The notes beneath the pieces are model-generated. The model was not told where the DNA came from. It did no database searches and worked only from the letters and a program-made list of their open reading frames with translations. From assembly GCA_009783605.1 (NCBI GenBank), contig WRDE01000009.1, positions 1 through 17,026 on the forward strand: a DNA stretch of 17,026 nt. Direction: 5' to 3'. This document shows positions 8,469-15,402 of this stretch, one piece after another (within the stretch, counting starts at the first letter, position 1; each line of letters starts with the position of its first letter). Both the position numbers and the translations under genes were made by a program. This DNA is from Oscillospiraceae bacterium. Lineage in GTDB: Bacteria; Bacillota; Clostridia; Oscillospirales; Acutalibacteraceae.

Positions 8469-10694
8469 TTACGGCAATCGGTCCATACCCTCATCCGGCA
8501 GGCTGCGGATAAAATTATCCATCTTGGTACGGCGGGTGAGCAGCCAGTTTCTTAAAAATACCACCTGCTTCTCAAAGGTATCCGCTTTTATCATATCCGG
8601 CGTCTCCGCCCAGTCGCTTACCACATACCGGCCCAGCGTATCCCAGATCTGGTAATTATACACCTGTGAGCGGCTGATGATTTCGGTCTTGTATTCCAGC
8701 ACCTGCCGGATATTCTGGATGTTATTATAAAATGTCCGCCATTCCTCCTTGAGGATCGCCCGGGCCTCGGGATGCTCGAACAGCAGGAAAAACCAGGCGG
8801 CGCCGGAATTATACAGGCCCTGGTGGTTGGTGAAGGACTCCTCCGGCCAGTTCCAGTAGGCGCAGCTCCCGGAGCTGCGGTCGAAGTCCCATACCGGTCC
8901 CATCTTGAACTTGCCGCCCGGCTCCAGCGTCATAAAGCAGCTGCCGTGGAAGGAGGAATCGGTGTTGTTCATATAGTCCTCGACAATATACCATTTGACA
9001 AAGGAGCGGACGTCCATCAGCCGGTCGATCTCGTCCCAATTCCGCTGCTGCAGCGCGGTGACCGCTTCCATCACCTTCGCCTGGATATAGGTGAGATGTC
9101 CCTTGTCATTTAAGATCTCGTCGGGATATTTGGGATTTTTGATCTTCACCCATTTGCCGCCGATGGGGATCCGGAAGAAGGTGTTGTCGGAGGCGGGATG
9201 GTAATACGGCATCCACCGGTAGGCCAGCTGCGGGTTGCCCGGATCGTTCTCCGCCATCCAGTCGTAATCGTCCGGGCTGATCCGCTGGCCGCCCAACGGG
9301 CGCTCGCAGCCCGCCCAGTTGTTGTTGCCCATATACCCCACCCGCTCGGGGCAGTGGCCGTCGAATTCTAAGAAATAGCCGATCTCCCCGGGTTTCGCGC
9401 CGGGATAATACTGCGGGATATTCACCCGGTTTTCGTCCACTTCCTTCTTCTCCGAGAGGACATAGGTGCCCATATACCGGCCGTTATACCAGAAATCCAC
9501 CTGCACCTGTTTCAGAATATACTGCATCCCGGCCTGCTCGGCCAGATACTGTCCCATCTGGTTGCGCAGCATCGACCGGTCCTCATAATTGTTGATCAGC
9601 GACCAGTCCCGGGCCCGGGGCATCCCCAGCACCGACGTTTTATTCGTCAGTTTGATATTGAACTGCTTTTTCGGGAAGTTCCAGCTGGTGTTGCCCCGGC
9701 CCTTGGCTCCGCCGGCAGTATACAGCGGCGCCGCTTGTGCGTAATCACAAAGCCCGCTGTCGCCGCCGCCCACATAAAAGCCGACCGGCTTGTAATAATC
9801 CTTCGAGTCTATCGTGCTCATATCGCCGGTGATAATCGAGAGAGAGGGCAGTCCGGTTTCCAGCGTCTCCACCGTAATAACAAGTTCCCGCACCCGGTCA
9901 TTGTTGTGGATCACCAATGTCAGCGGTTCATAGAAATTCAACACCGTCACACCGGAAACGACCGGGTCACCATCCGAAGTAACCACATAAGAGCCGTTCC
10001 GGACGGTGAATACCGGCACCAATCCGGTGATGTCGATACCGGCGGGCAGCAGCGCGCTAACCTCGTTTCTGGTGCTGCTGTTATAACAGGCGACGCTGTA
10101 GGGCAGATTTGGATTTTCCTCTTTCCGGAGCAGGAATTTCCCGAACATCCCGCTGTTCAGCCAATCGCCGTTATCGCCCGACTCATACACAAAAGCGGTG
10201 CCCTGATATTTATTATAGTCGCCGTCGTAATAGTTCCCGATCTGGATAGTATTCTCTTTCGGCGGCGGAAGGGGCTTCGGCGGTTCGGTGGGGCCGGTCG
10301 GCCCGGTAGTCTGGGTGGTGGCGGCGCTTTCAGACGGCGTTGTGGACCCGGTGGAAGCGGTGGGCCGCGGCGGAAAGGCGTTGATCTTGCCGACAATAAA
10401 CTGCAAAATCAACCGGGCGTCACCGATATTGACCTCCCCGTCGCAGTTGACGTCGGCCAATTCATACTCCTCCGGCGTCAGGATACGCTTGCCCACAATA
10501 TGCTGCAATACTAACCGGGCGTCATCCACCCCGACCGTGTCGTTCCCGGCAACATGACCCCGGCGGTCTTCCCCGCCACCGGTTTCGGCACTGACCGCTA
10601 CCGCCACAACCGCCAGCGCGGCAACCAATACGGCGACAAGGATGGCACCGTAACGGGAAGCATATGCCCGGCAAAACCGCGATATATGTTTCAT
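8469..10694 (-). CDS. Dockerin-CotH protein, copy 5
   Basis: The product has 741 residues from the ATG at 10694, chosen because GAGAGG lies 10 nt upstream and the MKH start matches the family. An in-frame GTG at 10712 sits within that ribosome site and is less likely. Residues 1-36 are the signal peptide and 43-107 the dockerin (HVAGNDTVGVDD, then DVNCDGEVNIGD). Residues 108-146 are a Thr/Ser/Pro linker, and one Ig-like module covers about 180-277. The CotH domain spans about 281-735, with RGNTSW at 333-338, NNYEDRSMLRN and WDFD at 602-605. The 470-492 insertion pairs this copy with copy 4. The C-terminus carries an extra PDEGMDRLP tail not seen in the other copies. It starts 25 nt after the stop of copy 6, which suggests co-transcription and perhaps translational coupling. 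Confidence 0.93.
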   Translation of the reverse strand: MKHISRFCRAYASRYGAILVAVLVAALAVVAVAVSAETGGGEDRRGHVAGNDTVGVDDARLVLQHIVGKRILTPEEYELADVNCDGEVNIGDARLILQFIVGKINAFPPRPTASTGSTTPSESAATTQTTGPTGPTEPPKPLPPPKENTIQIGNYYDGDYNKYQGTAFVYESGDNGDWLNSGMFGKFLLRKEENPNLPYSVACYNSSTRNEVSALLPAGIDITGLVPVFTVRNGSYVVTSDGDPVVSGVTVLNFYEPLTLVIHNNDRVRELVITVETLETGLPSLSIITGDMSTIDSKDYYKPVGFYVGGGDSGLCDYAQAAPLYTAGGAKGRGNTSWNFPKKQFNIKLTNKTSVLGMPRARDWSLINNYEDRSMLRNQMGQYLAEQAGMQYILKQVQVDFWYNGRYMGTYVLSEKKEVDENRVNIPQYYPGAKPGEIGYFLEFDGHCPERVGYMGNNNWAGCERPLGGQRISPDDYDWMAENDPGNPQLAYRWMPYYHPASDNTFFRIPIGGKWVKIKNPKYPDEILNDKGHLTYIQAKVMEAVTALQQRNWDEIDRLMDVRSFVKWYIVEDYMNNTDSSFHGSCFMTLEPGGKFKMGPVWDFDRSSGSCAYWNWPEESFTNHQGLYNSGAAWFFLLFEHPEARAILKEEWRTFYNNIQNIRQVLEYKTEIISRSQVYNYQIWDTLGRYVVSDWAETPDMIKADTFEKQVVFLRNWLLTRRTKMDNFIRSLPDEGMDRLP

Positions 10695-10719
10695 AATAAG
10701 AAAACCTCTCACGAATACT

Positions 10720-13128
10720 CTAATCCGGAAGATTCCGGTAAAAATCGTTCATTCTCGGGCGGCGGGCGGCCAGCCAGTTTTTCAGGAAGTTCACCTGCTC
10801 CTGATAAGTGTTGGTGATCATTCCCGGCGTATTGGCGCCGATCTTCTGGTTCAGCGTGGGCCAGATCCGGTAGTTATACACCTGCGACCGGCTGATGATG
10901 TTCGCCTGCTGATCCACCCAGGCCGGCAGGCTGGCGGTGTTGTTATAAAATTTGTTCCACTCGTCTTTCAGGATCGCCCGGGCCTGGGGGTGCTCGAACA
11001 GCAGATAGAACCAGGCGGCGCCGGATTGATACAGGTCATCGGGGCGTTCGGACGGCCAGTTCCAGTATTCACAGGCGCCGGCGCTGCGGTCGAAGTCCCA
11101 GACCGGCCCCATCTTGAATTTTCCGCCCGGCGCCAGATACATGAAGCAGCTGCCGTGGAAGCTGGAGTCGGTGTTGTTCATATATTCCTCAACGATATAC
11201 CACTTGACAAACGACCGCACATCCATCAGCCGGTCAATCTCGCTCCAGATTCGCGACTGCAGCGCGCTGACCGCTTCCATCACCTTGTCGCGGATATACC
11301 GGATATGGCCGGTATCGTTCTTGAGTTCGGTGAGATAGTCGGGATCCTTGATCCGCACCCATTTGTGGCCGATGGGGATCTGGAAAAACAGGTTATCCGC
11401 GTCGGGGTTGTAGTAAGGCATAAAATCCCCGTCGCCTATCGGCCGTTCGCATTTGCCCCAATTGTCGCCCACCCGTTCGGGGCAATGGCCGTCGAATTCC
11501 AGCAAATAGCCGATCTCTCCGGGCTTGGCGCCGGGATAATACGGCGGGATATTCACCCGGTTCTCGTCTATCTCCTTGTGTTCCGCAAAGACATAGGTGC
11601 CCATATACCGGCCGTTGTACCAGAAATCCACCTGGACCATCTTCAGGATGACTTCCATGCCGGTCTGGGCCGCCAGATACTGCCCCAACTGGTTGCGCAG
11701 CAGGGATTTGTCCTCAAAATTGTTGATCAGCGCCCAATCCTTAGCCCGGGGCATTCCCAGTACCGGGGTTTTATTGGTCAGCTTGATCTTAAACTGTTTT
11801 TTCGGGAACCACCAGCTGGTATTCCCCCGTCCCCGGGCCCCGCCGGTGGTAAACAGATTTTCCAATTGGACATAATCGCAGAGTTCCGGGTCGCCGCCGC
11901 CCGCGTAAAAGCTGATCGGCTTATAATTGACGGTGCTGTCTATGGTGCTCATGTCGCCGGTGGTGATCGCAACCGAGGGCAATCCGGTGTTCAGCGTCTC
12001 CACGATGATTTTCAGTGGTGCCTGGGAAGCCCCGTTGTGGATCACCAAGGTAACCGGCGCGGAAAAATCCAGTGCCGTCACACCCGAGACGACCGGGCTG
12101 CCGTTGCAGGTCACATAGGCGCCGCCGGGCACGGAAAACACCGGTACCAGCGCCCGCAGATCCACGCCGGCCGGCAGCAGCGCGCTGACCTCCCGGCGGG
12201 AGTTGCTGTTATAGCAGGCGATGCTGAACGGCAGATTCGGATTTTCCTCCCGCCGCAGCAGGAACCTGCCGAACATCCCCTGGTCCATCCAGGTCGTATT
12301 ATTACCCGGTTCATAAGCAAAAGCCGCGCCCTGATATTTATTATAGTCGCCGTTATAATAATCACCGATCTGAATGGTGTTCGTCGGTTGGGTTGTTGTA
12401 GTTGTAGTTGTGGTGGTGGTAGTCGTGGTTGTGGTGGTGGTAGTCGTGGTTGTTGTCGTGGTTGTTGTCGTGGTTGTGGTTGTAGTTGTAGTTGTAGTCG
12501 TCGTTGTAGTCGTAGTCGTGCTGGTTGTCGTTGTACCTGTATCGGTAGTGGGATCGGTATCTGTGGGGTCGGTGTCTGTTGGTTCAGTATCCGTCGGTTC
12601 AGTGTCGGTCGATTCGGTATCGGTTGATTCTGTTTCGGTCGGCTCAGTATCGGTAGTCTCGGTTTCAGTGGGTTCGGTATCGGTACTGGAAGACGTCGGT
12701 TCGGTTCCGGTGGATATGGTCGTACTATCCGAGCTGTTCTCTTCGGTGGTTGATGTACTTTCGGTGGGGGCGGTGGGCCGGGGCGGGAAAGCGTCGATCT
12801 TTTCCACGAGATATTGCAGCAAGATCCGGACATCACTCACGGTAACATTCCCGTCACAGTCGATATCGGCCGCTTCAAACTGTTCCTCCGACAGGACCGG
12901 GACCTTGCCCACGATATATTGCAGCATGATCCGGGCGTCTTCGATTCCAATAGTATCCTTCCCCGCCACATGACCGCGGCGGTCATCTCCGCCGTATATA
13001 CCACCGCCGGTATCGGGATTCCCGGCCGATTCGGCGCTTACGACGACCGCGGCGACAGCCAGCGCGACAACCAATATCCCGGCGAAAAGAATGGGAAAAC
13101 GGCGGAAAAAAGCGGTTATACGGGTCAT
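10720..13128 (-). CDS. Dockerin-CotH protein, copy 6 (poly-threonine linker)
   Basis: This is the first gene of the array, 802 residues. The ATG at 13128 has a strong GGAGGG ribosome site 9 nt upstream. Residues 1-33 are the signal peptide, followed by a Gly-rich spacer (GGGIYGGDD). The dockerin (50-114) has loops HVAGKDTIGIED and DIDCDGNVTVSD. The linker (about 117-250) is the longest of the set: acidic TDTEP-type pentads at 149-193, then a run of 43 threonines at 204-246. One Ig-like module covers about 282-378 and the CotH domain about 382-798. RGNTSW is at 434-439 and WDFD at 677-680; the residues after it read RSAGAC instead of RSSGN. Such a linker would be extended and is a likely target for O-glycosylation, which is inference from composition. 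Core kinase motifs are intact. Confidence 0.94.
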   Translation of the reverse strand: MTRITAFFRRFPILFAGILVVALAVAAVVVSAESAGNPDTGGGIYGGDDRRGHVAGKDTIGIEDARIMLQYIVGKVPVLSEEQFEAADIDCDGNVTVSDVRILLQYLVEKIDAFPPRPTAPTESTSTTEENSSDSTTISTGTEPTSSSTDTEPTETETTDTEPTETESTDTESTDTEPTDTEPTDTDPTDTDPTTDTGTTTTSTTTTTTTTTTTTTTTTTTTTTTTTTTTTTTTTTTTTTTTTTTTQPTNTIQIGDYYNGDYNKYQGAAFAYEPGNNTTWMDQGMFGRFLLRREENPNLPFSIACYNSNSRREVSALLPAGVDLRALVPVFSVPGGAYVTCNGSPVVSGVTALDFSAPVTLVIHNGASQAPLKIIVETLNTGLPSVAITTGDMSTIDSTVNYKPISFYAGGGDPELCDYVQLENLFTTGGARGRGNTSWWFPKKQFKIKLTNKTPVLGMPRAKDWALINNFEDKSLLRNQLGQYLAAQTGMEVILKMVQVDFWYNGRYMGTYVFAEHKEIDENRVNIPPYYPGAKPGEIGYLLEFDGHCPERVGDNWGKCERPIGDGDFMPYYNPDADNLFFQIPIGHKWVRIKDPDYLTELKNDTGHIRYIRDKVMEAVSALQSRIWSEIDRLMDVRSFVKWYIVEEYMNNTDSSFHGSCFMYLAPGGKFKMGPVWDFDRSAGACEYWNWPSERPDDLYQSGAAWFYLLFEHPQARAILKDEWNKFYNNTASLPAWVDQQANIISRSQVYNYRIWPTLNQKIGANTPGMITNTYQEQVNFLKNWLAARRPRMNDFYRNLPD
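12391..12534 (-). repeat. ACN-codon tract encoding poly-threonine
   Basis: In the coding strand of copy 6 these 48 codons encode 47 threonines and one serine; 43 threonines are uninterrupted (12391-12519). All four threonine codons are mixed, so the tract is not a pure triplet microsatellite. That argues that the amino acid run is maintained at the protein level, although slippage could still change its length. Confidence 0.97.
12550..12684 (-). repeat. TDTEP-type pentapeptide repeats in linker of copy 6
   Basis: Residues 149-193 of copy 6 are built from 15-nt units encoding variants of Thr-Asp-Thr-Glu-Pro (TDTEP, TDTDP, TESTD, TETET). It forms an acidic, Thr-rich extended segment between the dockerin and the poly-Thr run. 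The units differ at synonymous and some non-synonymous positions, so they are imperfect tandem repeats. Confidence 0.9.
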
Positions 13129-13172
13129 GGAAAATCTCCCTCCAAACAGTTCCGGGCACTTGGATTAATTTT

Positions 13173-13194
13173 GTTGATTATCACTAATATCAAC
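13173..13194. other. Inverted repeat in leader of the CotH array
   Basis: GTTGAT and ATCAAC arms, extended to GTTGATTAT/ATATCAAC with one bulged base, flank a short centre. It lies between the proposed array promoter and the start of copy 6. It could be an operator or a small leader hairpin; nothing shows which, and it could be chance in AT-rich DNA. Confidence 0.35.
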
Positions 13195-13223
13195 CGGCAA
13201 GTTGTGTCTTTTTATTGTATCAT

Positions 13224-13254
13224 ATTATAGCAAATCAACGCAACCCTTTTTGAA
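13224..13254 (-). promoter_or_regulatory. Candidate promoter of the CotH array (extended -10)
   Basis: On the minus strand a perfect TATAAT (13229-13224) is preceded by TGC, giving the extended -10 form TGnTATAAT. A weak -35 (TTCAAA, 13254-13249) lies 19 nt upstream. Transcription would start near 13217 and leave a leader of about 90 nt before the ATG at 13128. This is the only convincing minus-strand promoter seen ahead of the array, and none is obvious in the 25-48 nt gaps between the copies. Confidence 0.5.
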
Positions 13255-13346
13255 GATATTTCAACACAAAGTATGTAAAATTATTATGAATTCTGTTGTT
13301 TTTATTAAAGGGTTGTAAAAATTTTTCCCCCGTCAACGGGATTTTC

Positions 13347-13387
13347 TTGACTTCATCCGTTAAAAGTCGTAAACTATAATATACAAT
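13347..13387 (+). promoter_or_regulatory. Candidate promoter region of proC
   Basis: TTGACT (13347-13352) is a good -35 match. A TAAACT at 13370-13375 gives 17-nt spacing, while the perfect TATAAT at 13375-13380 would need a 22-nt spacer; TACAAT at 13382-13387 is a further option. The exact -10 is unclear. The surrounding 13129-13417 spacer is AT-rich, contains no gene I can support, and serves two divergent transcripts. It also has a CAACCCTTT/AAAGGGTTG inverted pair (13241-13249 and 13307-13315). Confidence 0.4.
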
Positions 13388-13417
13388 ATATATTTCCGGA
13401 GAGGGTGGTGGTTTGGC

Positions 13418-14215
13418 ATGACAGTTGGGTTTATCGGCGCCGGCAATATGGCCGGTTCGATGATCCGCGGGATGGTAAACGGCGGGTTTTCCGGCGAAGA
13501 CATTATCATTTACGATATCGACGCAGCCAAAACCGCGGCGCTGGCGGAGAAATGCGGCGTCCGGGCTGCCGCTTCGCCGGAGGCGCTGATCGACATGAGC
13601 GAAACGGTGGTGCTGGCGGTCAAACCGCAATATTTCCCCGCCGTAGTGCCGCCGCTCGCTGCTGCGCTGACCGCCGCCCGCCCGTTGATCATTTCGATCG
13701 CCGCCGGATTGACAATTGCGTCGGTTGAGGGATTGCTGGACGGTACCCCCGCCATCGTCCGTACCATGCCGAACATGAATGCCCAGGTCGGACAGGCGGT
13801 CTCGGCTTTCTGCGGCAACGCCCGGGTCACTGAGGACGACAAACAGACGGTGCGGACGATTTTCGGCTCCTTCGGCGGGGTGTATGAGCTGGAAGAGCGG
13901 CTGTTTTCGATCTTTTCGGTACTGGCCGCCTGTTCGCCGGCTTATACCCACCTCTATATCGACGCGATGGCCCAGGCCGGCGTCCGCCACGGGCTGCCGA
14001 AAGAACTGGCCGCCGCCGTGGCGGCCCAGTCAGTGCTGGGATCGGCCAAGATGCTGCTGGCATCCGGCGAACATCCCCGCATACTGATTGACCGCATCTG
14101 CTCACCGGGCGGCACCACCATCGAAGGCATAGCCGCGCTGCAGACAAACGGTTTCGAGGCGGCGGTGATGAAAGCCGTCACCGCAAGTTATAAAAAAGAT
14201 AAAGGCATGTCATAA
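13418..14215 (+). CDS. proC: Pyrroline-5-carboxylate reductase
   Basis: The product has 265 residues, the usual length for ProC. It catalyses the last step of proline synthesis, the NAD(P)H-dependent reduction of 1-pyrroline-5-carboxylate to L-proline in the cytoplasm. Visible evidence: an N-terminal Rossmann nucleotide loop GFIGAGNMA (4-12), the SIAAGLTI and IVRTMPNMN segments of the central domain (93-121), and the family signature in the C-terminal domain with SPGGTT at 229-234 followed by EGIAAL. The ATG at 13418 has a GGAGAGGGTGG ribosome site. It is transcribed divergently from the CotH array and lies 57 nt ahead of rsmD, so it may start the housekeeping operon. No oddities in sequence. 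Confidence 0.96.
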   Translation: MTVGFIGAGNMAGSMIRGMVNGGFSGEDIIIYDIDAAKTAALAEKCGVRAAASPEALIDMSETVVLAVKPQYFPAVVPPLAAALTAARPLIISIAAGLTIASVEGLLDGTPAIVRTMPNMNAQVGQAVSAFCGNARVTEDDKQTVRTIFGSFGGVYELEERLFSIFSVLAACSPAYTHLYIDAMAQAGVRHGLPKELAAAVAAQSVLGSAKMLLASGEHPRILIDRICSPGGTTIEGIAALQTNGFEAAVMKAVTASYKKDKGMS

Positions 14216-14226
14216 CGCTGCCGCCC

Positions 14227-14261
14227 ACTAATCACTAATCACTGACCACTATCCACTACCC
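14227..14261. repeat. Five tandem heptamers in the proC-rsmD spacer
   Basis: Five successive 7-nt units all begin with ACT: two exact ACTAATC copies, then ACTGACC, ACTATCC and ACTACCC. They fill the spacer right up to the ribosome site of rsmD. A period of 7 is not a coding periodicity. It resembles in form the short tandem heptamers known from other bacteria, especially cyanobacteria, but no function is evident. Confidence 0.85.
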
Positions 14262-14272
14262 CGGAGGTGTCC

Positions 14273-14818
14273 ATGAAAATTATCACCGGCAGCGCCCGCG
14301 GCGTTGCGCTGCGGACATTGCCGGGGGCGCATACCCGGCCCACCACCCAGCGTATCAAGGAAGCGCTGTTCAGCGCCATCCAGTTTGATGTGGAAGGGCG
14401 GGAAGCGCTGGACCTGTTCGCCGGCTCCGGCGCCCTCGGTATTGAGGCGTTGAGCCGCGGCGCGGCACATTGTACCTTTGTGGACAACAACCCCGCCGCC
14501 GTCGAGGTGATCCGCCGGAATCTGGCCGCCGCGCGGTTAGAGGAAAAAGCGACCGTCCGCCGTCAGGACGCGGCCGCCTGCATCGCCGCCATGCGGGAGC
14601 CGGTGGATCTGGTATTTTTGGACCCGCCGTATGAAGCGAACCTGTTGGCGCCGACACTGGCGCTGCTCGCGCCGAAGATCCGCTCCGGCGGCGTGGTAAT
14701 GGCCGAGAGCGACGCGGAGATACAGCTGCCGGAGCAGATCGGCGGGCTGGCGCTGGCGAAAGCCTACCGGTATGGCCGGACGGTGATTTATAAATACTTA
14801 AAAGGTGAAACGATATGA
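14273..14818 (+). CDS. rsmD: 16S rRNA (guanine-966-N2)-methyltransferase RsmD
   Basis: The product has 181 residues. RsmD transfers a methyl group from S-adenosylmethionine to N2 of G966 in 16S rRNA during 30S assembly. Visible motifs: the family start MKIITGSARG, the RPTTQRIKEALF segment (22-33), the SAM-binding motif DLFAGSGALG (47-56), and the catalytic-type DPPY (117-120). The ATG at 14273 is preferred over an in-frame GTG at 14267 because a GGAGG ribosome site (14263-14267) sits 5 nt upstream of it. Its end overlaps the start of coaD by 4 nt (ATGA), so the two are translationally coupled; rsmD-coaD is a common pair in Firmicutes. Confidence 0.95.
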   Translation: MKIITGSARGVALRTLPGAHTRPTTQRIKEALFSAIQFDVEGREALDLFAGSGALGIEALSRGAAHCTFVDNNPAAVEVIRRNLAAARLEEKATVRRQDAAACIAAMREPVDLVFLDPPYEANLLAPTLALLAPKIRSGGVVMAESDAEIQLPEQIGGLALAKAYRYGRTVIYKYLKGETI

Positions 14819-15312
14819 AAACATTAGCCGTCTGCCCCGGCAGCTTTGACCCGGTTACCGAAGGGCATCTCGATATCATCCGCCGGGCGGCGCAGCTGTT
14901 TGACCGGGTGATCGTGCTGGCGATGACCAACGCCGAAAAGCGGTATATGTTCAGCATGGAGGAACGGCTGAAGATGCTGCGTCTCTCGACGGCGGAGTTC
15001 CCCAACGTCGAGACCGACAGCTATCAGGGGCTGCTGGCCGATTATGTCCGGACCCGCGGCGCTTCCGCTATCATCAAGGGGCTGCGGGCGATGTCGGATT
15101 TTGAATACGAGTTCCAGATGGCGCTGACCAACCGCAAGCTCAACCCTGCCGCCGAAACGGTGTTCCTCACCACCACCGCCGAGTTGATGTATATGTCCTC
15201 CTCGTTAGTGCGGCAGGTAGCGGCCCTCGGCGGCGATATCTCCGGTTTTGTGCCGGCCTGTATCATACCGATCATCGAGAAAAAATTGCAAATTACCGGC
15301 GGAAATCCATAG
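14815..15312 (+). CDS. coaD: Phosphopantetheine adenylyltransferase
   Basis: The product has 165 residues, the normal length. CoaD joins ATP and 4'-phosphopantetheine to form dephospho-CoA, the penultimate step of coenzyme A synthesis. Visible motifs of the nucleotidyltransferase fold: GSFDPVTEGH (9-18) with the HxGH-type ATP loop, KGLRAMSDFEYE (88-99), and the C-terminal SSSLVR (128-133), equivalent to the ISSTxVR motif. Its ATG overlaps the stop of rsmD. No ribosome site stronger than AAAGGTG just inside the end of rsmD is needed, in keeping with coupling. Confidence 0.96.
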   Translation: MKTLAVCPGSFDPVTEGHLDIIRRAAQLFDRVIVLAMTNAEKRYMFSMEERLKMLRLSTAEFPNVETDSYQGLLADYVRTRGASAIIKGLRAMSDFEYEFQMALTNRKLNPAAETVFLTTTAELMYMSSSLVRQVAALGGDISGFVPACIIPIIEKKLQITGGNP

Positions 15313-15352
15313 AATCGTCCAACAAATTGTTCTGCTAAAAACTAAAACATCC

Positions 15353-15387
15353 TTACAATTTGCCATTTGCCATTTACAATTTATAAG
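15353..15387. repeat. Tandem heptamers after coaD
   Basis: Four 7-nt units follow each other in the order TTACAAT, TTGCCAT, TTGCCAT, TTACAAT, followed by a degenerate TTATAAG. They fill the space directly ahead of the ribosome site of the next gene, as the heptamers ahead of rsmD do. The unit sequence differs from that of the proC-rsmD spacer. The rest of the 90-nt spacer shows nothing else recognisable. Confidence 0.8.
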
Positions 15388-15402
15388 AAAGGGGCTGTAA
15401 AC

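Noticed and set aside
12391..12690. CRISPR array or non-coding minisatellite
   Set aside because: The repeats are imperfect, have no constant repeat/spacer pattern and keep the reading frame of copy 6 throughout.
1..13128. Spore coat gene cluster
   Set aside because: CotH of Bacillus is a coat protein kinase without signal peptide or dockerin. Here every copy is exported and carries a dockerin, and no CotB- or CotG-like substrate gene is present in the window.
14227..14261. Binding-site array for a regulator of rsmD
   Set aside because: The units drift steadily and run into the ribosome site; slippage is a simpler account and no regulator is indicated.
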